Origin: Sedimenticola hydrogenitrophicus
GTDB taxonomy: Bacteria > Pseudomonadota > Gammaproteobacteria > Chromatiales > Chromatiaceae
DNA length: 64,000 bases
Assembly (NCBI RefSeq): GCF_025175675.1
Contig: NZ_JANIOA010000018.1
Coordinates: 30,509-94,508, forward strand
Direction: 5' to 3'
Under the pieces are notes generated by a model. The model was not told where the DNA came from and made no database searches. It saw nothing but the letters and a program-made list of their open reading frames with translations. Shown in pieces: positions 17,395-25,437 of this stretch (its first letter is position 1; every line of letters begins with the position of its first letter). Made by a program: the position numbers and the translations under genes.

Positions 17395-18153
17395 TCAGCT
17401 CGAAGCCTGTTTCCGTACACGCCAAGCCATACCCAGCAAACCAATCGCCATCAGGGCGAGAGGAGCAGGAACTGGGACACCGGGAAGACTGCCCTGCTCC
17501 AGTAGAGCGTAACGCAGTTGTCCGCCAGCGACCAGAACTTCACCAATACCATTACCCCAGAAGGAGACCTCGGTAAAATCACCGGTATCATCAAAAGCCG
17601 CAACAAATATCTCAAACACATTAACGCCTGGATTATTCTGAGACGGGAATAAACCATCAGAGGTGGCAGTTGCACTTGCTACCAGGATAGGCGCTCCCCC
17701 ATCAAAGGAGATAAACAGCTCAGTTACCGGGTCATGGCAACAGGTAGCCCAGTCGCCAATCTCAAAGCCAACCGCATTGACAGCGCTATCAAAGGTGAAA
17801 GTGATACCGCTATTAAAGTAGTCCAGTGGATCAGCACGCGGACCGGCGATGGGGGTGGTGGGGCCGGCCGGATTGATGCCAATCACCTGCCCCGACATGC
17901 TGCCATACGTGGTCGGAAATCCGCTGCCCCCATCATTTTGGGTGATTACATAGTCGCCACGATCGATACTGGTGCCACTCGACAAGCCGGACCATATATC
18001 AAAGTCTACCGTCGCGCCCGTTCCGGTTACCGTCGAATCAAAAGAGGCGACACCAGCCGAAATACCATCGAACACGGTAGCTATCGTTGCATTCGCTGTC
18101 GCACTGAGTGTCATCGCGGCGGCCACTACCACAAATTTATACTTTCTAATCAT
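17395..18153 (-). CDS. Secreted protein with PEP-CTERM-like sorting tail
   Basis: The 252-residue protein starts MIRKYKFVVVAAAMTLSATA, a signal peptide ending near ANA. A Ser/Thr/Gly-rich, low-lysine beta-type ectodomain with one CC pair (DWATCCHDPVTEL) follows. It ends with VPVPAPLALMAIGLLGMAWRVRKQ, a Pro-containing motif, hydrophobic helix and basic cluster of the PEP-CTERM/VPxPA sorting class. Such proteins are cut and anchored by exosortases and are linked to exopolysaccharide or floc formation. The start at 18153 is preferred to an upstream ATG, which would bury the signal peptide. The gene is visibly less GC-rich than its neighbours and is flanked by direct repeats, which hints at transfer. 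No exosortase is in the window. Confidence 0.78.
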   Translation of the reverse strand: MIRKYKFVVVAAAMTLSATANATIATVFDGISAGVASFDSTVTGTGATVDFDIWSGLSSGTSIDRGDYVITQNDGGSGFPTTYGSMSGQVIGINPAGPTTPIAGPRADPLDYFNSGITFTFDSAVNAVGFEIGDWATCCHDPVTELFISFDGGAPILVASATATSDGLFPSQNNPGVNVFEIFVAAFDDTGDFTEVSFWGNGIGEVLVAGGQLRYALLEQGSLPGVPVPAPLALMAIGLLGMAWRVRKQASS

Positions 18154-18688
18154 CACTGCAGTTCTCCCTAGCCATTTCTTTTGTCTTACTTGATCGTAAA
18201 CAGACCCTGTCAGATTCAATAAGGCATTTACCGTGCCACCATCACAAACACCCTCTTCAAGTAACTGTAATTTATAATTTTTTAACTTTATAGATAGTCA
18301 GCATGCCGCCAAAAACCCTACGGCATTAGGGCGAACTGTAAAAAAACCAGACAATTATCATGGCCATCCGGGAAAAAAATACGAGAAAATACGCGAGAAA
18401 ATACGAAATCCAGCGAACTACAGACATACAGGCCATCCACCATTCCCACCTCGAATACTCCCCGATAAATCCACCAGATTTGCCATGTCCACTTCGGACG
18501 CTTTAAGGCCAATCGTCTGGTGTTTACCATCACGTCACAGCCAATCGAGTGTTGGGTGTCCCGGGTTTGGGGTTTATATCTGAACCATTACCCGACAAAT
18601 TTACTCAACTATACTCAAAATGTCCCGGCAGCGGGCTGGGGAAAGAGTGGATTATTGAGTCCAAACGGACGGGAATACGAGCGTAACG
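18154..18688. other. AT-rich intergenic region between the PEP-CTERM-like gene and the partner-switching operon
   Basis: About 535 bp without a convincing gene. It holds the promoter of the minus-strand secreted-protein gene, an AT-rich block (18250-18300), short tandem AAAATACG(C/A) units near 18370-18405, and the right copy of the direct repeat (18518-18570). The promoter for the kinase gene at 18689 should lie in the last 100 bp. Confidence 0.5.
18518..18570. repeat. Direct repeat, right copy, flanking the PEP-CTERM-like gene
   Basis: Matches 17239-17290 in the same orientation, with shared blocks GGTG(A/T)TTA(G/C)CATCACG, CAATCGA and GTTGG(T/G)TGTCCCGG. Together the pair encloses the secreted-protein gene, its terminator and its promoter. 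Confidence 0.65.
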
Positions 18689-20266
18689 ATGGATACCTCA
18701 GTAGACCAAGTACAGCGTGTTCGCTTCTGGAGTACCGATCCCAGGGTGCGGGGAATAGTGGACAATGTCGCCGACGCTGTTATCGCCATCGATATCCACG
18801 GCAATATCGAGATGTTCAATCCGGTTGCCGAGCGCCTCTTCGGCTATCCGTCGGAAGAGGTGATGGGGCGCAATATCAAGCTGTTGGCGGGACCGGACTA
18901 CAGCCGGCATCACGACGAATATCTCGCCCGTTACCTGGAGACCAAAGAACCCCATATCATTGGCATCGGCCGTGAGGTGGAGGGACGGCGCAAGGACGGC
19001 ACCGTCTTCCCCATCTACCTCTCGGTAGGCGAGATCGAGGTGGCGGAGTTCCATGGCTTTATCGGCATCATCCATGATCTGACAGCACAGAAAGAGGTGG
19101 AAAAGGCCCTGCTCAGCGCCCGGGCCCATCTCCAGGACATCATCGACTCCATGCCGTCGATCCTGGTCGGCGTGGATGAGAAGGGCATTATTACCCACTG
19201 GAACCGCTCCGCCGCGGCGGAGCGGGGTATGGACATCGGGGAGGGCATCGGCCAACCCCTGGTAAAGCTCTTCCCCTTCCTGGAGCGTCAACTGGGAGAT
19301 ATCAGCGGCGCCATCCGCGAACGCCATCCGGTGCGCAAGGAACGCCTCCCGCTGCAAAGCGGTAGCGGCAACCGTTTTATCGACTTGGTGGTCTATCCGC
19401 TCAGTTCTGCCGATGCCCTGGGTGGCGTGGTTCGTATCGATGATGTCACCGAGCGAGTCCGCATCGAGGAGATGATGGTCCAGACGGAGAAGATGATGTC
19501 GGTGGGGGGCCTGGCCGCGGGCATGGCCCACGAGATCAACAACCCGCTTGGGATCATCGCCCAGAGTTGCCAAAACCTGGTGCGCCGGCTCTCCGACGAG
19601 ATCCCGAAGAACCGGGAGGTGGCCGATAATGTGGGCTTGGATCTGGAGGCAATGCGCCGCTATATGACCGAGCGCGGACTCTTTCAGTTTATTGCCGGTA
19701 TGCAGGAGGCTACCGAGCGGGCGGGACGAATCGTGACCGAGATGCTCGCTTATAGCCGGCGCAGCACCTCGAGTTTCGTCCCGACCTCCTTGCCCGAACT
19801 GGTGGAGACCGTGTTGCATCTCGCCAGCCACGACTATGACGTCAAGAAAAACTATGACTTCCGGCGCATCACCATCGAGCGCGACTACGATGTCGGCTCC
19901 GACCTGATCTTCTGCGAAGCCATGGCCATCGAACAGGTGCTGCTCAACCTGCTGAAAAATGCCGCCCAGGCGATGGCCGGCAATCCACTGCAAACCTCTC
20001 CGACGATCACCCTGCGGCTGCGTGAGGAGGAACAGTGGCTGCGCCTGGAGGTGATCGACAACGGACCGGGTATATCGGCAGAGGTCCGTCACCGTCTGTT
20101 CGAGCCGTTTTTCACCACCAAGCCGGTAGGCATGGGGACAGGTCTTGGGCTCGCGGTAGCCTACTTCATCGTCACCGAGCAACACCATGGCCGATTGGAG
20201 GTGGATTCCATTCCGGGCAAGGGCTCAAAATTCACCCTGCGGCTACCTCGGCACGAGGAGCATTGA
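18689..20266 (+). CDS. PAS-domain histidine kinase (cytoplasmic) of a partner-switching operon
   Basis: The 525-residue protein lacks membrane helices. It has a first PAS domain (about 18-130: IVDNVADAVIAIDIHGNIEMFNPVAERLFGY ... GTVFPIYLSVGEIE), a second PAS (148-260), and HisKA with SVGGLAAGMAHEINNPLGII (His281). HATPase motifs NLLKNAAQAM, DNGPGIS and GTGLGLAVAY follow. The first PAS is of the FixL-like oxygen/redox class, but I cannot identify a haem ligand with confidence. The ribosome site is weak. It is followed after 1 bp by a receiver gene, then by a receiver-PP2C and a STAS protein, all tightly spaced. Confidence 0.88.
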   Translation: MDTSVDQVQRVRFWSTDPRVRGIVDNVADAVIAIDIHGNIEMFNPVAERLFGYPSEEVMGRNIKLLAGPDYSRHHDEYLARYLETKEPHIIGIGREVEGRRKDGTVFPIYLSVGEIEVAEFHGFIGIIHDLTAQKEVEKALLSARAHLQDIIDSMPSILVGVDEKGIITHWNRSAAAERGMDIGEGIGQPLVKLFPFLERQLGDISGAIRERHPVRKERLPLQSGSGNRFIDLVVYPLSSADALGGVVRIDDVTERVRIEEMMVQTEKMMSVGGLAAGMAHEINNPLGIIAQSCQNLVRRLSDEIPKNREVADNVGLDLEAMRRYMTERGLFQFIAGMQEATERAGRIVTEMLAYSRRSTSSFVPTSLPELVETVLHLASHDYDVKKNYDFRRITIERDYDVGSDLIFCEAMAIEQVLLNLLKNAAQAMAGNPLQTSPTITLRLREEEQWLRLEVIDNGPGISAEVRHRLFEPFFTTKPVGMGTGLGLAVAYFIVTEQHHGRLEVDSIPGKGSKFTLRLPRHEEH

Positions 20267-20267
20267 G

Positions 20268-20642
20268 ATGGCGTCGGTACTGATTGTCGACGATGAGGAG
20301 CTGATCAGTTCCAATTTGGCGGCCTATCTGGAGGATGAAGGGCTGGAGGTTGACGTCGCCAATTCGGCCGAAGAGGCGTTGCGAAAGGTTGAGGCGGGAC
20401 TGAGGGTGCAGGTATGCATCATGGACATGCGCCTGCCCGGCATGAACGGCGACCAGGCCTGTCAGGCGCTGCACCGGCAGGACCCCGGGATCCGCTTCCT
20501 GCTCCATACCGGATCACCCAACTATGTCATCTCCCCCGAACTCGGCGCCATCGGTATCACACCGGACCATCTCTACCGTAAACCGGTCACGGACATGACC
20601 AAACTGGCTGCGACCGTGCGCGCGCTCTGTGCCGGCCGATGA
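20268..20642 (+). CDS. Single-domain response regulator
   Basis: A 124-residue receiver: VLIVDDEELI, phosphoacceptor Asp53 in CIMDMRLPGMNG, switch residue in FLLHTGS and Lys in LYRKPV. The start at 20268 follows GAGGAG at the end of the kinase gene. It overlaps the next gene by ATGA, so it is translationally coupled. It probably shuttles phosphate from the PAS kinase or serves as a phosphate sink. Confidence 0.88.
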   Translation: MASVLIVDDEELISSNLAAYLEDEGLEVDVANSAEEALRKVEAGLRVQVCIMDMRLPGMNGDQACQALHRQDPGIRFLLHTGSPNYVISPELGAIGITPDHLYRKPVTDMTKLAATVRALCAGR

Positions 20643-21835
20643 GCAATCCCGCCCCGACAGCCGCAGAGATCCGGATCCTGGTAGTGGATGACGAGAGTAT
20701 GATCCGCTACAACATTGCCGGCTATCTGGAGGATTCCGGTTATTCGGTGTTCGAGGCGGAGGACGGGCTGCGGGCGATCGAGGCGGTAAACCGGCAACGG
20801 TTTGATCTGGTGTTAAGCGATCTACGCATGCCGGGTCTCGACGGGCTGGAGGTGATCGGGGAGCTGCACCAATACCATCCTGAGCTGCCGGTCATTGCCA
20901 TCTCCGGTACGGGGGTGCTGAAGGATGCGGTGGATGCCCTGCGCGCCGGGGCCTGGGATTTCGTCGTCAAACCGATCCAGGACATGGCGGTGCTCGAACA
21001 TGCCGTCGCCGCCGCCCTGGGAAAGGCGCAATTAATCCGCGACAACCACCGTTATCAACAGGATCTGGAACTGGCCAACCGCCGTCTGCAGGAGAGCCTG
21101 CAGCAGATGCGCGACGATGCCGATGCGGGACGTCGCATCCAGCTGCAGATCATGCCCGAGCAGGCGATCGACCTCACCCCCTACCGATTGAGCCACAGCC
21201 TCCTGCCCTCAATGGTATTGAGCGGTGATTTCGTAGACTACTTCAGTATCGATCGCGGCCACTTCGGCTGTTACCTTGCCGACGTATCCGGACATGGCGT
21301 CTCCTCCGCCTTCATTACCGTGCTCCTCAAGAGCTATGTCAACCGTCAACTCGAACGGCTGCACAAGGACAATGACCAAACCGTGCTGGAACCTGACCGG
21401 CTGCTCGCACGCCTCAACCAGACCCTGCTGTCGGACCAACTGGAGAAATATCTGACCATCTTCTATGCGGTCATCGACAGCGAGCGTAACCGGATCAAAT
21501 ACAGCATTGGCGGCCACTTTCCCAGCCCTCTGCTGTTCGACGGCACCCAGGCGGATTTTCTTCCGGGACGAGGACCACCCGTCGGGCTCTTCGCGGGGGC
21601 AGGTTACGCTACAGATACCCTGGACCTGCCGGAGCATTTCGCCCTTGCCGCCTTCTCCGACGGCATCCTCGACGTGCTGCCTCAGCCCACCCTGGCGGAG
21701 AAGAAACGGCACCTGCTCGACGCCCTGAACCATTTCGACCCCAGCGCCCAAAACCTGATCGAGCGCCTGGGATTGAGTGCGGGTCAAAGCTACCCCGACG
21801 ACATCACGCTGCTACTGCTGACACGGGACGGTTAG
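20639..21835 (+). CDS. Response regulator with PP2C-type (SpoIIE/RsbU) phosphatase output
   Basis: The 398-residue protein has a receiver (about 10-130, Asp61 in LVLSDLRMPGLDG), a helical linker and a PP2C/SpoIIE domain. Metal ligands appear in VLSGDFVDYF, CYLADVSGHGVSSA, LAAFSDGILDV and SYPDDITLL. The architecture equals HsbR/RssB-like regulators, which dephosphorylate a STAS antagonist when the receiver is phosphorylated. The STAS gene follows after 1 bp. The predicted chain is PAS kinase, then receiver(s), PP2C, STAS protein and a downstream sigma or anti-sigma target not present here. Confidence 0.9.
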   Translation: MSNPAPTAAEIRILVVDDESMIRYNIAGYLEDSGYSVFEAEDGLRAIEAVNRQRFDLVLSDLRMPGLDGLEVIGELHQYHPELPVIAISGTGVLKDAVDALRAGAWDFVVKPIQDMAVLEHAVAAALGKAQLIRDNHRYQQDLELANRRLQESLQQMRDDADAGRRIQLQIMPEQAIDLTPYRLSHSLLPSMVLSGDFVDYFSIDRGHFGCYLADVSGHGVSSAFITVLLKSYVNRQLERLHKDNDQTVLEPDRLLARLNQTLLSDQLEKYLTIFYAVIDSERNRIKYSIGGHFPSPLLFDGTQADFLPGRGPPVGLFAGAGYATDTLDLPEHFALAAFSDGILDVLPQPTLAEKKRHLLDALNHFDPSAQNLIERLGLSAGQSYPDDITLLLLTRDG

Positions 21836-21836
21836 A

Positions 21837-22340
21837 ATGAATAAGGATTCCGCACGCTATGCCAAAGAGGGCGACACTCTGATCCTGCAGCTTTCGGGTA
21901 ACGTCCGTCACCCACTGGCGCCCGCCCTCGATGCCCTGCTCAACACCACCTTCGCCGACAGCGGACTGACCCGTTACCTGATCGACCTCAATCAGGCCGA
22001 ATCCATCGACAGCACCTGTCTCGGCATCCTGGCAGGTATTGCCAATCACTTGGCGCAGCGGGGAGAAGGCAAGCCGTTGATTGTCTCGTCCAACCCGGAT
22101 ATCACCGAGCTACTGCGGGTAGTTTGTTTCGATCAGCAGTTCCATATCCTGGGCGGCGACAGCCTCGAGACCACCGAACCGAAAGCCTTGGATACCCTGG
22201 CCGTGGACGAGCGCGAAATGCTGGACCTGGTCCTCTCCGCCCATCGCCGACTCTGCGCCATCGACGAACGCAACCGAACGGTATTCCAGGATCTGGTCAC
22301 GGCATTGGAGGCCGAACAACGCCAAGGGAAGGACGGCTAG
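21837..22340 (+). CDS. STAS-domain anti-sigma factor antagonist
   Basis: The 167-residue protein has a STAS domain over about residues 10-110, with the phosphorylatable serine context ESIDSTCLGILAGIA (Ser59 by homology). A helical extension of about 50 residues rich in acidic and Arg residues follows. It is the presumed substrate of the PP2C domain encoded just upstream, as HsbA is for HsbR. No anti-sigma kinase is in the operon, so the kinase that phosphorylates it and its partner must be elsewhere or lie within the multifunctional regulator. It converges on a lipoprotein gene. Confidence 0.85.
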   Translation: MNKDSARYAKEGDTLILQLSGNVRHPLAPALDALLNTTFADSGLTRYLIDLNQAESIDSTCLGILAGIANHLAQRGEGKPLIVSSNPDITELLRVVCFDQQFHILGGDSLETTEPKALDTLAVDEREMLDLVLSAHRRLCAIDERNRTVFQDLVTALEAEQRQGKDG

Positions 22341-22437
22341 CCGGCGATGAGAGGATCGGTGAAACGCAACCTAACCTGTCGATCGGAACCGGTGGGTTAG
22401 GTCGCTCCTCCTTCGCCCATCCTACTCGCTACTGGGG

Positions 22438-23022
22438 TTAGCGTGCCAGCGCTTCACGAAAATCCTCGTCGTCAAAAAGCTTCGCTGCCAACGCCCTATA
22501 GAGCTCACTATATCGATTAATCGCCTCGGGTATTGCTATGGCACCCACAAAGGAAGACTTCCACCGGGAATCAACCGACAGCGTCTTTTCGAATACCCGT
22601 TTGTCTGCTTTATCCACGGTGAAATTCGCAGCCAGCTTTGCGGTCCCTGTCCCTATCGCCGCGTCTACCTGGCTGTCAGTAAGCTGTGCACCGATCAATA
22701 TGTTGGAACTTTCATCATACAGTCCGGCGGCCTTCAGTTCAGCAACAACCACTCCCCTGAGGTGCTGGGAGAAACTGCCATTCGAACCCTGGAGCGACGA
22801 ACCGCGCAATCCACCCAGTGAGCTGTCCATCTCGGGATTTCGATCAGGCGCAATACCGAATTTACCCACATTGGATGGCGCCAAATTGGCGATACGCAGC
22901 TTTTCCAGCGTACTCGGTGTAGCCGATGGAGGAGGCATGGCCACAGAGGCACAGCCGACGAGGCTCATTCCGATCAATCCAGCCAAAAATAATTTGATCT
23001 CACGTAAAAATACTGAGTTCAT
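22438..23022 (-). CDS. Predicted lipoprotein of unknown function
   Basis: From the ATG at 23022 the protein has 194 residues with a lipoprotein signal ending in the lipobox MSLVGC. The mature part contains NVGKFGIAPDRNPEMDSSLGGLRGS and a segment on induced expression of a lipoprotein-like fold (VVVAELKAAGLYDESSNILIGAQLTDSQVD). The latter recalls small outer-membrane lipoproteins that resist denaturation, but I do not recognise the family. A GTG at 23037 overlaps the stop codon of the upstream lipoprotein gene and could allow coupling. It forms a two-gene operon with that gene and is less GC-rich than the regulators beside it. Confidence 0.72.
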   Translation of the reverse strand: MNSVFLREIKLFLAGLIGMSLVGCASVAMPPPSATPSTLEKLRIANLAPSNVGKFGIAPDRNPEMDSSLGGLRGSSLQGSNGSFSQHLRGVVVAELKAAGLYDESSNILIGAQLTDSQVDAAIGTGTAKLAANFTVDKADKRVFEKTLSVDSRWKSSFVGAIAIPEAINRYSELYRALAAKLFDDEDFREALAR

Positions 23023-23033
23023 GACAGCCCCGT

Positions 23034-23645
23034 TCACTTGAAATTATTGTCGTGCGACAGATCGTTCAAAACATTACTCACGACTTGCCGGGTCATTGTG
23101 TAGACCGCATCTTCAGTATCTACAGCCTTGGTGGCATTTGCCGGAGCGGCGGCATTACCCACCGTGGTATGAATGGCATGGCGGGCTTTCTTTTCAATCG
23201 CCTGGCCAGAAGTATCACCTACATAACGGGCGGTACATACGTAGCCATCAGTGACCTGTGAACCGGCCAAACCAAAGGTGAGTCCGGTAACAAATCCCTT
23301 GCTGAAAGCATCATCGGTCACGGGGACATTGTTCAAGGTAATGCTGAGCAGGGCGCCTCCCGTTACCGGCTCTTCAGACACATCGCTAAACAAGCCGCTG
23401 GACTTGACTTGATCAAGCACCTTCACTTTCAGTAAATCTGTTGCCCGAGCGTTCAGTACCCCTTTCGTCTGAAACTCAAACAGCGCCTGCACGGGGCGCA
23501 ATGGTTCCGGCTTTGCGTATTGGTCAGTGCTGATCTCCCTCGTTCCATTATCCACATACATGTTCGCACATCCGGATAAGAGAGCGATACTCAACAAGGT
23601 CGCCCAACGACCGGCAAACGAACCCGGTTTCAATATGTTTCTCAT
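23034..23645 (-). CDS. Predicted lipoprotein of unknown function
   Basis: The 203-residue protein has a signal peptide with lipobox LLSGC followed by ANMYVDNGTREI. The mature part contains ATDLLKVKVLDQVKSSGLFSDV and GALLSITLNNVPVTDDAFSKGF, with a Gly-rich hydrophobic stretch VTGLTFGLAGS that could insert in a membrane. This layout recalls lipoproteins that build small outer-membrane assemblies, but no specific function is supported. It lies directly upstream of the second lipoprotein gene and is probably cotranscribed with it. Confidence 0.72.
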   Translation of the reverse strand: MRNILKPGSFAGRWATLLSIALLSGCANMYVDNGTREISTDQYAKPEPLRPVQALFEFQTKGVLNARATDLLKVKVLDQVKSSGLFSDVSEEPVTGGALLSITLNNVPVTDDAFSKGFVTGLTFGLAGSQVTDGYVCTARYVGDTSGQAIEKKARHAIHTTVGNAAAPANATKAVDTEDAVYTMTRQVVSNVLNDLSHDNNFK

Positions 23646-24060
23646 GCAAATAATCCCCTTGATAAGCTTTTGTCGGAAATGATGGTAAATTATCGTTGTT
23701 TCACGCTAAGCGCTGTCGAAAACAGGACGGCGCCTGGCCCGATCCCAAGATCACGCGAGGCCATAAAATACCACACTCACCTTATCCATAAAAACCTATA
23801 TGACAGCGACATTTCACGGCCAAGTAGCCTTGTGGGGTGGGCACGGTTTTTGTGCCCACTCGGCTGTTCACTCACCAAATATCCCACCTTTCGAAACAAT
23901 CACCCCGCCACCCAGGTCGCCCGCATAATCGCCTCGGAAATACGGCGAAATACGGGACACTCATCATTCATATGATTATTCTCCACGCATGTCGATATGG
24001 TGATTAAGTGGAGGTGCATTACGGGGGTACCGGAGTGAACCCGGCACAGGGACAGTGGGT
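23646..24060. other. Intergenic region with a GTGGGCAC hairpin
   Basis: About 415 bp without a convincing gene. A perfect 8-bp stem GTGGGCAC / GTGCCCAC with a T-rich loop lies at 23837-23859. The promoter for the lipoprotein pair should be in the first 150 bp, which is AT-richer. Near 24020-24060 a weak GGGGG / CCCCC inverted pair around GTGAACCC / GGGTTCA may be the end of the rhodanese transcript. Confidence 0.5.
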
Positions 24061-24531
24061 TCAGCCCCCGACCGGCCGTCTTTGCTCCGGCCGCAGTTTG
24101 GTGGTGAAGTAGTCGTCGCCCGCTTCCACGTCCACTGGCTGTTCGTTGGCGTCCACCAGCGGTTGTTCATAGTCGTTCCAGCCGCGCAGGCCGGTCTTCA
24201 GCGAGGCGACGTTCTCGAAGCCCAGTACCTGCAGGGAGTTGGCGGCCAGCACGCTGCGGTAGCCGGAGCGGCAGACCACCACGATCTCGCGCTCGCGTGC
24301 GCGTACCAGTTCCGGCTCGGTCTCTTCGTAGTCCCATTCGCAGGCCGATTCGAGGATGCCGCGCGGCACGTTCATGGAGCCGGGGATGTGCATGGCGGCG
24401 AACTCTTCCGGCTCGCGCACGTCGACTATCAGCAGATCGGGATTGGCCAGCTGGCGCTCCTCCAGATCCCACGGCATGATCTCTTTTACATCCGTCAGGC
24501 AGCTGCGGATCAGTTCTATAAATCGCATCAT
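24061..24531 (-). CDS. Single-domain rhodanese-like protein
   Basis: The 156-residue protein has the rhodanese fold: LLIVDVREPEEFAAMHIPGSMNVP, then the active loop VVVCRSGYRSVLAA with the persulfide-forming Cys, and LGFENVASLKTGLRGWNDYEQP at the end of the domain. It has no signal peptide, so sulfur transfer would be cytoplasmic. An acidic C-terminal tail (VDVEAGDDYFTTKLRPEQ) follows. It lies downstream of the NarX/NarL-like pair on the same strand, but a MITE-like element sits between them. Confidence 0.87.
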   Translation of the reverse strand: MMRFIELIRSCLTDVKEIMPWDLEERQLANPDLLIVDVREPEEFAAMHIPGSMNVPRGILESACEWDYEETEPELVRAREREIVVVCRSGYRSVLAANSLQVLGFENVASLKTGLRGWNDYEQPLVDANEQPVDVEAGDDYFTTKLRPEQRRPVGG

Positions 24532-24574
24532 GGTGATAAGTCCTGTTACTGCTTTGGTTTATCGTTGATGAGGG

Positions 24575-24781
24575 GTAACTACTCACCCAGTCTGTAAGTG
24601 ATTGGCCTGCCTTGTTGGCCGATCTTGATGGCGCCTCGAATCCGGCTCCTTTTTCAGATTCAAGCCTGCCCTTGTTTGAGCAAAGCGAGTTTGGGCAGGC
24701 GCTGAAAAAGGGGCTGGATTCGAGGACACAAGCCATCACGTGAGGCCGGCAAGGCAGGCCAATCACCCCGTGAGTAGTTAC
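24575..24781. mobile_element. MITE-like element with 8-bp target-site duplication
   Basis: A 207-bp imperfect palindrome. The left arm begins GTAACTACTCACCCAGTCTG. The complement of the right end begins GTAACTACTCACGGGGTGAT. Both continue through TGATTGGCCTGCCTTG, CCTCGAATCC and CCTTTTTCAG. The octamer GATGAGGG is present directly outside both ends (24567-24574 and 24782-24789), a clean target-site duplication. The insertion ends one duplication unit from the stop codon of the NarL-like gene. A single end of the same family occurs at 55581-55610. Confidence 0.85.
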
Positions 24782-24789
24782 GATGAGGG

Positions 24790-25437
24790 TTACTGTTCAC
24801 GGGAGCAGAGGGCCTGTTCGACGGCGATCACCGCCGCCTCGACCCGCGAATGCACGTTGAGTTTGCGCAGGATGGATTTGACGTGCAGCTTGACGGTGCC
24901 GTCGGAGATGCCCAGGTTGCGCGCGATCACCTTGTTGCTCTGGCCGTCCGCCAGCAGGCAGAGGATCTCCGCTTCGCGCGGGGTGAGGTCGGCAAAGACA
25001 TCCCGGACGGTGCTGGCCTGTCCCTCGCCCTGCACCGCCTTGGCGAGGATGCCGGTCAGCTCCTGGGCGACGATGGTGGCGCCGCCGACAATGGCGCGCA
25101 GGGCATTGACCAGGTCGTCCGGCTCCATATCCTTGAGCAGATAGCCCTGGGCGCCCCCCTGCAGGGCGTTGATCACGTCGCTCTCCTCGCGGCTGGTGGT
25201 GAGCATGGCGATCGGCATGGTCAGCCCCTGCTCGCGCAATACCCGCAGCACCTCGATGCCGTTCATCTCCGGCATGCGCATATCCAGCAGCACCACATCG
25301 GGCTGTTCGCGTGCGGCCATTTCGATCCCCTCCCGGCAATTGCCGAAGGCACCGATCACGTTGATCCCCCGGCGCTGCAACAGCTCCTGGAGGCCGATAC
25401 GAAACAGCGCGTGGTCATCGATTAACAGGATACGCAT
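24790..25437 (-). CDS. NarL/FixJ-family response regulator
   Basis: The 215-residue protein has a receiver with Asp52 in DVVLLDMRMPEMNG and Lys in YLLKDMEPDD. A LuxR-type HTH follows at about residues 145-210 (FADLTPREAEILCLLADGQSNKVIARNLGISDGTVKLHVKSILRKLNVHSR). It overlaps the kinase gene by one base, so it is its cognate partner. In NarX/NarL-like systems it would bind promoters of respiratory genes; none of the usual target operons is in the window. Confidence 0.92.
   Translation of the reverse strand: MRILLIDDHALFRIGLQELLQRRGINVIGAFGNCREGIEMAAREQPDVVLLDMRMPEMNGIEVLRVLREQGLTMPIAMLTTSREESDVINALQGGAQGYLLKDMEPDDLVNALRAIVGGATIVAQELTGILAKAVQGEGQASTVRDVFADLTPREAEILCLLADGQSNKVIARNLGISDGTVKLHVKSILRKLNVHSRVEAAVIAVEQALCSREQ

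Noticed and set aside
23670..23975. 101-residue open frame between the lipoprotein and rhodanese genes
   Set aside because: It crosses the GTGGGCAC hairpin, has no ribosome site and has an unnatural composition.
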